From assembly GCF_004343255.1 (NCBI RefSeq), contig NZ_SMDD01000006.1, forward strand, positions 1 to 56,890: DNA of 56,890 nt. The letters run 5' to 3'. Every line of letters begins with the position of its first letter. Positions within the stretch are counted from its first letter, which is position 1. The notes beneath the pieces are model-generated. The model saw nothing but the letters and a program-made list of their open reading frames with translations, searched no databases and was not told the DNA's origin. Of this stretch, positions 51,683-56,890 are shown in pieces. The stretch is from Laceyella sacchari. Lineage in GTDB: Bacteria > Bacillota > Bacilli > Thermoactinomycetales > Thermoactinomycetaceae. The translations under genes and the position numbers were made by a program.

Positions 51683-51974
51683 ATGACAACAGAAGAGACG
51701 AGCGGCTTTGTTTGGGATGAAGGACATTCACAGGTGTATCAATTGATTGAAAATATAGAAAAATTGAGAGCAGAGGTGGAGCAATCAAACCGGCCTCACG
51801 ATGCGTCAGCGCTGGGAAGCGTTTATGGGAAGAGATGTGCAGACAGATCAAGAGATTGCCTCGTTCATTCGTTGGTATGAACAACGGAGATATGGGGCAA
51901 ACGAAGAAGGAAAGGCGATGGTGTTGCGTTGGCGAACATTGTGGAAAATCATGGGTGGACGGAAGCGATCTTGA
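51683..51974 (+). pseudogene. Small gene broken by a frameshift
   Basis: ATG 51683 with GGAGGG five bases upstream starts a frame MTTEETSGFVWDEGHSQVYQ that runs to about residue 40 with a good coiled-coil-like helix, then turns to low-quality sequence before stopping at 51880. A second frame, open from about 51780 and holding ATG 51801, reads MRQRWEAFMGRDVQTDQEIA, then a basic C-terminus ending GGRKRS at 51974. Joined, they make a plausible ~97-residue helical, basic protein. I do not recognise it. It could be a pseudogene, a sequencing error or, less likely, a programmed shift. Its end overlaps the guaA promoter. Confidence 0.6.
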
Positions 51975-51999
51975 CCGCCTATGGACGGCTTGATATGAT
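51971..51999 (+). promoter_or_regulatory. Sigma-A promoter of guaA
   Basis: TTGACC (51971-51976), 17-bp spacer and TATGAT (51994-51999), just upstream of the riboswitch. Confidence 0.8.
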
Positions 52000-52014
52000 G
52001 AAATTTAGTTGTTC

Positions 52015-52094
52015 GCCCACCCGTATATGTTTAGGAATAAGGCCTGAACGTCTCTACCCGGCTACCGAAAATAGCTGGACTACGGTTGATGGGG
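52015..52094 (+). ncRNA. Guanine riboswitch
   Basis: Purine aptamer: P2 GTTTAGG (52029-52035) with CCTGAAC (52043-52049), J2/3 GTCTCTACCCGG, P3 GGCTA with TAGCT over CCGAAAA, then GGACTACGG. The ligand-reading base (position 74 of the family) is C52080 in GACTACG, which specifies guanine rather than adenine. P1 is CCCGTA with TACGG plus weaker outer pairs. Confidence 0.93.
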
Positions 52095-52138
52095 CGCCGG
52101 GAAGCCTTATATTTTCTTCATGACGAAGGAATCGGGGG

Positions 52139-52190
52139 ACCGGGGTCCATATCGCCGGGAGCGGCGGTGTGGGTTACCCGGGTTTTTTTG
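52139..52190 (+). terminator. Riboswitch terminator before guaA
   Basis: ACCGGGGT pairs with ACCCGGGT (one mismatch) outside an inner CGCCG-GGAG-CGGCG hairpin, followed by TTTTTTT. Guanine binding is expected to favour it and block guaA transcription. Confidence 0.8.
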
Positions 52191-52226
52191 TACCTACCTA
52201 AAGTTTCATGACAAAAGAGGGGTTAT

Positions 52227-53768
52227 ATGATGGAGAAGCCATTAGAACGCGTTGTTGTGCTCGATTTCGGAGGGCAGTATAACCAATTGATCGCCCGCCG
52301 TATCCGTGATTTGGGTGTGTTCAGTGAATTGTTGCCACCCACGACCACTGCGGCCGAGTTGAAGCAAATCAATCCAAAAGGCATTGTTTTCTCAGGTGGG
52401 CCAAACAGTGTGTATGACGAGAATTCACCAAAGTGCGATCCGGAGATTTTTAATTTGGGGATTCCTGTATTCGGTATTTGCTACGGTATGCAAATGATCG
52501 CCCATCATTTTGGTGCAAATGTATCCCGCGCCAGCAAGCGTGAGTACGGCAAAGCGGAGATGGAGATTGTGTCCGATAGCGTCCTGTATAAAGGCTTGGA
52601 TACAAAACAAACGGTGTGGATGAGCCACAGCGATGTGGTTGTGGAGCCGCCGGCCAACTTCCAAGTGGATGGAAAAACGCATTCTGCGCCGGTCGCCGCG
52701 ATGAGCAATCCAGCTGATAAAATCTACGCGGTGCAATTCCACCCAGAAGTGCAACACTCAGTGAACGGGAATGAAATGATCAAGCACTTCTTGTACGATG
52801 TGTGCGGATGCTCAGGCGATTGGAGCATGGGAACATTTATCGAAGACAGCGTGAGAGCGATTCGCGAGCAAGTTGGCGACAAAAAAGTGTTGTGCGCGTT
52901 GAGTGGAGGCGTTGACTCGTCTGTCGTTGCGGCGCTGATTCACAAAGCGGTAGGAGATCAGCTCACTTGCATGTTTGTCGATCATGGCCTCTTGCGTAAA
53001 GGCGAAGCGGAGAGCGTGGTTGAAACCTTCGGCAAAAACTTCAAAATGAACTTGGTTAAAATAGACGCCCGTGAGCGTTTCTTGTCCAAACTGGCGGGTG
53101 TTTCCGACCCGGAACAAAAACGGAAAATCATTGGTGTTGAATTTATCCGGGTATTTGAAGAAGAGTCGGCTAAATTTGGCGACCATGAGTTCTTGGGACA
53201 AGGTACGTTGTACACCGATATCATTGAATCGGGTACGGCGACCGCGCACACGATTAAGTCTCACCACAATGTAGGTGGGTTGCCAGAGGATATGAAAATG
53301 CAGTTGGTTGAACCGCTCAACACCTTGTTCAAAGATGAAGTCCGCAAAGTGGGCGAAGAGTTGGGCTTGCCTGCGGATATCGTGTGGCGTCAGCCTTTCC
53401 CAGGTCCAGGACTGGCGATTCGCGTCATCGGTGAAGTGACGGAAGCTAAGTTGGAGATCGTGCGCGAGTCGGATGCGATCCTGCGCGAAGAGATCAAAAA
53501 AGCGGGACTCGACCGCGAGATTTGGCAATACTTCACGGCGCTACCCGACTTCAAAAGCGTGGGCGTGATGGGAGACGTGCGCACCTACGCTTATACGGTA
53601 GGGATTCGTGCAGTTACCTCGATCGACGGGATGACTGCGGATTGGGCTCGTATCCCTTATGATGTGCTTGAGAAAATTTCCACCCGCATTGTCAATGAAG
53701 TGGATGGCGTAAACCGTGTCGTTTATGACGTGACTTCTAAGCCACCTTCAACCATTGAATGGGAATAA
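52227..53768 (+). CDS. guaA: GMP synthase (glutamine-hydrolysing)
   Basis: 513 residues. Makes GMP from XMP, glutamine and ATP. The glutamine amidotransferase domain has the catalytic C85 in FGICYGMQM with [10 protein letters not shown], and the ATP-pyrophosphatase domain has [14 protein letters not shown]. The C-terminal dimerisation domain ends [21 protein letters not shown] precedes two adjacent ATGs. It is behind a guanine riboswitch, and the purine permease follows 21 bases later. Confidence 0.98.
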   Translation: MMEKPLERVVVLDFGGQYNQLIARRIRDLGVFSELLPPTTTAAELKQINPKGIVFSGGPNSVYDENSPKCDPEIFNLGIPVFGICYGMQMIAHHFGANVSRASKREYGKAEMEIVSDSVLYKGLDTKQTVWMSHSDVVVEPPANFQVDGKTHSAPVAAMSNPADKIYAVQFHPEVQHSVNGNEMIKHFLYDVCGCSGDWSMGTFIEDSVRAIREQVGDKKVLCALSGGVDSSVVAALIHKAVGDQLTCMFVDHGLLRKGEAESVVETFGKNFKMNLVKIDARERFLSKLAGVSDPEQKRKIIGVEFIRVFEEESAKFGDHEFLGQGTLYTDIIESGTATAHTIKSHHNVGGLPEDMKMQLVEPLNTLFKDEVRKVGEELGLPADIVWRQPFPGPGLAIRVIGEVTEAKLEIVRESDAILREEIKKAGLDREIWQYFTALPDFKSVGVMGDVRTYAYTVGIRAVTSIDGMTADWARIPYDVLEKISTRIVNEVDGVNRVVYDVTSKPPSTIEWE

Positions 53769-53789
53769 CAGAGAATCAGGTGATCTCAC

Positions 53790-55118
53790 ATGTCCAAGTT
53801 TGCAACAGGGTTGGCTCGTTACTTTGACTTTGCTGGACACCAAACGAACTTGCGGACAGAGATCCTTGCCGGGGTTACCACATTTTTCACGATGGCGTAC
53901 ATCTTGTTGGTGGCGCCATCGATTCTTGGCAAGACCGGGATGGATCTGGGTGCGGTGTTTGTGGCCACAGGTTTGTCCGCGTGTATCGGTACCTTCCTGA
54001 TGGGCGTCGTGGCCAATTATCCCATTGCCCTGGCCCCCGGGATCGGGTTGATTTCATATTTTGCGTTCGCTGTCGTACTGGGGATGAATGTGCCATGGAC
54101 CCAAGCGCTGGGCGCCGTGTTTTTGTCCGGTACTGTGTTTTTTGTGTTGACCGTCACCAAAATCAGGGAACTGATTATTAATGCCATTCCGACCGGGTTA
54201 AAATATGCCGTGTCGTCAGGTATTGGACTTTTTATTGCTTTTATCGGTCTCAAAAATGCTCAAATCATTCTGCCCGCGGAAGCGACTTATGTGATGATCA
54301 ACCCCGACTTGACTAAAAAACCGGAGATTTTGTTAACTCTGTTCGGTTTGCTGATCACGTCTGTGATGATGGTGCGCCGGGTAAAGGGAGCCATATTCAT
54401 CGGGATGGTGGCGACGGCTATAGTCGGCATGATGACGGGATTGATCAAGGTACCGGACAAGCTGTTTGCAATGCCGCCCAGCATGGCACCTACTTTCTTG
54501 AAATTAGATGTAATGGGTGCGTTGGAATTGGGCTTTGTCACGATCGTGTTTGCTTTTTTGTTTGTGGATCTCTTTGACAATGCCGGCACGCTGGTGGGAG
54601 TAGCCAGCCAGGCCGGGCTGATGAAAGACAACAAACTGCCGCGAGCCGGACGGGCCTTGATCACCGACTCGATTGCGACGGTGTTGGGGGCGTTGTTTGG
54701 TACGTCAACCGTTACTTCGTACATTGAGTCATCAGCGGGAGTGGCTTCGGGAGGACGGACGGGCATGACCTCAGTCACCACCGCGCTTTGTTTTGCGGCG
54801 GCGCTGTTTTTCTTCCCGATCGTACAGACACTTGCTTCGGTGGCCGCAATCACGTCGCCTGCGTTGATTATCGTGGGTGTGCTGATGGCCGGCAACTTGA
54901 GCAAGATCGAGTGGGACTCTTTGTCTGAAGCGATTCCAGCCTTTATCACTTTGATTATGATGCCACTCAGTTTCAGCATCGCGACTGGCATTGCCGCTGG
55001 CTTTATCCTGTATCCATTGTGCAAGGTCGTGGCAGGAGAAGGTAAGCATGTCCACCCCGTCGTGTATGTGTTGGGGGTTATTTTCATCTTGCGATTTATG
55101 TTTCTGGGGAGTGTCTGA
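53790..55118 (+). CDS. pbuG: Guanine/hypoxanthine permease (NCS2, AzgA-like)
   Basis: 442 residues with about 12 membrane helices. The AzgA-type motifs are TEILAGVTTFFTMAYILLVAP, FGTSTVTSYIESSAGVASGGRTGMTSV and DNAGTLVGVASQAGLM. Purine symporter by family. In B. subtilis guaA and pbuG are also neighbours and pbuG has a guanine riboswitch; here the two genes share one, 21 bases apart, so they are probably co-transcribed. Confidence 0.93.
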   Translation: MSKFATGLARYFDFAGHQTNLRTEILAGVTTFFTMAYILLVAPSILGKTGMDLGAVFVATGLSACIGTFLMGVVANYPIALAPGIGLISYFAFAVVLGMNVPWTQALGAVFLSGTVFFVLTVTKIRELIINAIPTGLKYAVSSGIGLFIAFIGLKNAQIILPAEATYVMINPDLTKKPEILLTLFGLLITSVMMVRRVKGAIFIGMVATAIVGMMTGLIKVPDKLFAMPPSMAPTFLKLDVMGALELGFVTIVFAFLFVDLFDNAGTLVGVASQAGLMKDNKLPRAGRALITDSIATVLGALFGTSTVTSYIESSAGVASGGRTGMTSVTTALCFAAALFFFPIVQTLASVAAITSPALIIVGVLMAGNLSKIEWDSLSEAIPAFITLIMMPLSFSIATGIAAGFILYPLCKVVAGEGKHVHPVVYVLGVIFILRFMFLGSV

Positions 55119-55151
55119 ATGAGCTCCGACCGGAAGGTGCGAAAGACGCAT

Positions 55152-55196
55152 CAAGCCCTGCGTACGTCAATGTGACGAAACGCAGGGCTTTTTCTG
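55152..55196 (+). terminator. Terminator of guaA-pbuG
   Basis: AAGCCCTGCGT pairs with ACGCAGGGCTT around a 14-base loop, followed by TTT. Confidence 0.9.
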
Positions 55197-55269
55197 CGAA
55201 TGAGTTGGGTGTGGACGTCATCTATCCGTCATCTTTGTGGATTGTCCACTTTACATAGAAGGAGCTGCC

Positions 55270-55335
55270 ATGTTAATTCGGCCAGTGTGCGAAAGCGGGG
55301 TTAAAACCAGCGTAGAATTGCCATCTTATAGATAA
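55270..55335 (+). CDS. Possible 21-residue leader peptide
   Basis: ATG 55270 with AGGAG five bases upstream, reading MLIRPVCESGVKTSVELPSY then R and TAA. It ends near a small CATCTT...AAGATG hairpin ahead of the metallopeptidase gene. Nothing else supports it; it may be chance. Confidence 0.25.
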   Translation: MLIRPVCESGVKTSVELPSYR

Positions 55336-55353
55336 AGATGGAGGTGGGCTGGA

Positions 55354-56490
55354 ATGAGAAGCAAGGTGTTATGGACAGGATTCTGCGTAGGAATCGCGCT
55401 GCTTGTTGGTTGGTGCGCGCAGGGGGCAGAAGCAGCTGAACGATCTGTCTCGGGGATGGCAAAGGAGATCGGAGAGTTTCGGCAATTGTTCGCACAAAAG
55501 GAGCAGGCACTTAAAGAAAAAAATTGGCATATGTATCGAGCCACATTGGATGAGGAAAATCAAACATATCTTCATGAACAGAAGCGGTGGTTTCAAGATG
55601 CGGTGCGTGTGATCGAACCGGGATCATTTCGGTTGCAGCTTCTCCAAGTGAAAGCCGTTGGCCGGGGAACCGCCGTTGTCCAAGTAAAGCAATCCTATCG
55701 GATGGGCAAGAAGGCTGTATCTTTTAACTACCCGCTGTCATTGAAAAAAAGGACGGATGGTTGGAAGGATGCTGATCTGGCTTTTTCTGTGTTGAAACAT
55801 GAGCGAATCAGCGTGTATTATAGCGACCCTGCTCTCGAGCGGGAAGCGACATTAGCAATGAACACGTTACAACAAGCCTATGAAGGGTTGCATCGGCGTA
55901 TGGGCTGGACGACCAAAGGGATTGAGGTGAAATTGTATCACCGCCCGGAGGTGTTCCGCCAATTTGTCAAACCGTCGTTGCCGGAATGGGCTGGTGGTTG
56001 GCATGAAGCCAATCAAGCGATCAAATTTATCGGCGGCTGGGGGGAACTCCGGTTATTGGCTGCTGGATTGGTACATGAGCTGACGCATCAGATGGTGAGC
56101 GAATTGTCTAATGACAATGCGGCGTATTGGTTGCAAGAAGGAGCCGCGATGTATTATGAAGCCCATTTGTTGCCTCGGTTGATGGTTGGCCATGAAATGA
56201 ATCGTTTAAAGCGGCGCATGAGTTTGGCCGAGCTAGAACGGGCAAAGCTGGAAAAATTGCCATCGGATCAAGCAGAACAGTATTATCTCAGTGCATATCT
56301 CGCTTACAAATCATTGGCCGAACGATGGGGAGATCGAGCCTTTGGCGCGGTGTTACGGGAGTTGGGGAAATACCCGTACCTCGATCTCGACAGCAGTGAA
56401 AAGCAGCCGACGTTAAACCAACGGACGAGAAACGCATGGATGCGCGTGTTCGGCCGCAGCATCGAAGGGATGGTGGGAATGTCTGCTTAA
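55354..56490 (+). CDS. Secreted HELTH metallopeptidase-like protein
   Basis: 378 residues. Signal peptide (LWTGFCVGIALLVGW, cut after about AEAA). Helical N-terminal part, a beta-rich middle with RISVYYSDP, and a gluzincin-like motif HELTHQMVSE (241-250) with E262 in LQEGAAMYYEA, the third zinc ligand of this class (peptidase MA / DUF1570-like). GGAGGTGG lies before ATG 55354. Natural substrate unknown. It is alone between pbuG and the rRNA operon. Confidence 0.88.
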   Translation: MRSKVLWTGFCVGIALLVGWCAQGAEAAERSVSGMAKEIGEFRQLFAQKEQALKEKNWHMYRATLDEENQTYLHEQKRWFQDAVRVIEPGSFRLQLLQVKAVGRGTAVVQVKQSYRMGKKAVSFNYPLSLKKRTDGWKDADLAFSVLKHERISVYYSDPALEREATLAMNTLQQAYEGLHRRMGWTTKGIEVKLYHRPEVFRQFVKPSLPEWAGGWHEANQAIKFIGGWGELRLLAAGLVHELTHQMVSELSNDNAAYWLQEGAAMYYEAHLLPRLMVGHEMNRLKRRMSLAELERAKLEKLPSDQAEQYYLSAYLAYKSLAERWGDRAFGAVLRELGKYPYLDLDSSEKQPTLNQRTRNAWMRVFGRSIEGMVGMSA

Positions 56491-56550
56491 GAATGAGGAG
56501 AGTAAAGATGAAGGCATCGGCAGAGAAAAAGCCAACAGAAGAAAAAGGCG

Positions 56551-56579
56551 TTGACAAGGAATAGAAATCTTGTTATATT
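56551..56579 (+). promoter_or_regulatory. rRNA operon promoter P1
   Basis: TTGACA (56551-56556), 17-bp spacer, TATATT (56574-56579). Near-consensus. Confidence 0.9.
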
Positions 56580-56643
56580 TAGTTTCGTTGCTTGTCGCAA
56601 CATCATTCCATGTTCCTTTTACCTAAATTGACTAAAAAAGTTG

Positions 56644-56672
56644 TTGACAGTTGGAAGGAAGCATGATAAGAT
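56644..56672 (+). promoter_or_regulatory. rRNA operon promoter P2
   Basis: TTGACA (56644-56649), 17-bp spacer, TAAGAT (56667-56672). The tandem P1-P2 layout is usual for Bacillus rRNA operons. Confidence 0.9.
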
Positions 56673-56702
56673 ATAAAACGTCGCTACAAGAGCGGCGCTA
56701 AA

Positions 56703-56794
56703 AATGAGTGTTCCTTGAAAACTAAAGAGTGACAACGTGACCTGTCAATTCATTGAGCATAGACTCAAACCTCAGTTTCACACGTTGGTGTGAA
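56703..56794 (+). other. rRNA leader with boxA-like and processing stem
   Basis: TGTTCCTTGAAAACTAAA near 56709 resembles the Bacillus leader boxA region, and TTCACAC-GTTG-GTGTGAA at 56777-56794 forms a 7-bp hairpin just before 16S. Confidence 0.7.
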
Positions 56795-56798
56795 GCCT

Positions 56799-56890
<92 letters not shown>

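Noticed and set aside
51929-52123. A 64-codon frame over the guaA leader
   Set aside because: It coincides with the promoter and guanine riboswitch, whose RNA structure explains the sequence.
55240-55256. TTGTGGATTGTCCAC, like a single DnaA box or small palindrome
   Set aside because: One poor match; not enough for a claim.

Overview
This window looks like chromosomal DNA from an endospore-forming member of the Bacilli. The gene order repeatedly matches the Bacillus subtilis core: cdaA-cdaR-glmM-glmS; acpS-ydcC-alr-ndoAI-ndoA-rsbU-rsbV-rsbW-sigB-tex-cmpA-ydcK; tsaE-tsaB-rimI-tsaD ... ydiF ... rex-tatC-groES-groEL; and guaA-pbuG. Sporulation-linked genes (cmpA, a YdcC-like lipoprotein) are present. 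Base composition, the extracellular chitinase and many TTG/GTG starts fit the Thermoactinomycetaceae or a nearby Bacillales family. The 16S fragment at the right edge is too short for me to name a genus. Most genes are on the + strand, and the window runs from a tRNA cluster at the left edge to the start of a 16S rRNA gene at the right edge.

Layout. 1-480: five tRNAs and a terminator. 1.1-8.1 kb: arginase, then the c-di-AMP and amino-sugar block, with a glmS ribozyme between glmM and glmS. 8.4-11.0 kb: a LysE-type exporter facing away from a lysine permease that sits behind a lysine riboswitch. 11.2-12.0 kb: a small membrane protein and a heme-degrading monooxygenase. 12.2-21.7 kb: acpS to tex, including the EndoAI/EndoA (MazEF-type) pair and the sigma-B module without rsbR/S/T. 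21.8-26.9 kb: a secreted protein, the 40-residue CmpA (opposite strand, too short for usual gene finders), a SprT-like protein, a thioredoxin-fold protein, a beta-hydroxyacid dehydrogenase, a ThiF/MoeB-type E1 enzyme, an unknown protein and a Bax-inhibitor-1 family protein behind a CcpA-like site. 27.1-27.9 kb: eight tRNAs. 28.0-31.5 kb: an orphan SgrR-type DNA-binding domain, a membrane-anchored phosphodiesterase and a GH18 chitinase with an operator-like palindrome. 31.9-32.3 kb: four tRNAs. 32.4-37.8 kb: the tRNA t6A genes, a DnaA-box cluster, and the 5-oxoprolinase operon pxpBAC. 37.9-44.8 kb: ABC-F protein, 5-FTHF cyclo-ligase, rex, tatC, an unknown membrane protein, CIRCE and groES-groEL. 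45.0-51.3 kb: MarR regulator with MFS pump, M23 peptidase, kinase-like protein, CDF cation exporter, old yellow enzyme. 51.7-56.9 kb: a frameshifted small gene, guanine riboswitch, guaA, pbuG, a secreted HELTH metallopeptidase and the rRNA promoters with the 16S start.

Several parts work together. CdaA (c-di-AMP synthesis), its regulator CdaR and GlmM form one operon, and GlmM feeds the same GlcN pathway that the glmS ribozyme controls. RsbU-RsbV-RsbW-SigB form a partner-switching cascade. The lysine riboswitch is placed to shut off lysine uptake when lysine is plentiful. The guanine riboswitch is placed to control GMP synthesis and purine uptake together.

I did not find a clear new defence or mobile system. 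The most noteworthy non-coding signal is a set of six same-oriented DnaA-box-like 9-mers downstream of tsaD. Next come a frameshifted gene beside the guaA promoter, a putative operator just downstream of a strong chitinase promoter, and several uncatalogued hairpins in leaders. All functional calls are from reading the sequence and remembered family knowledge; no database search was run.
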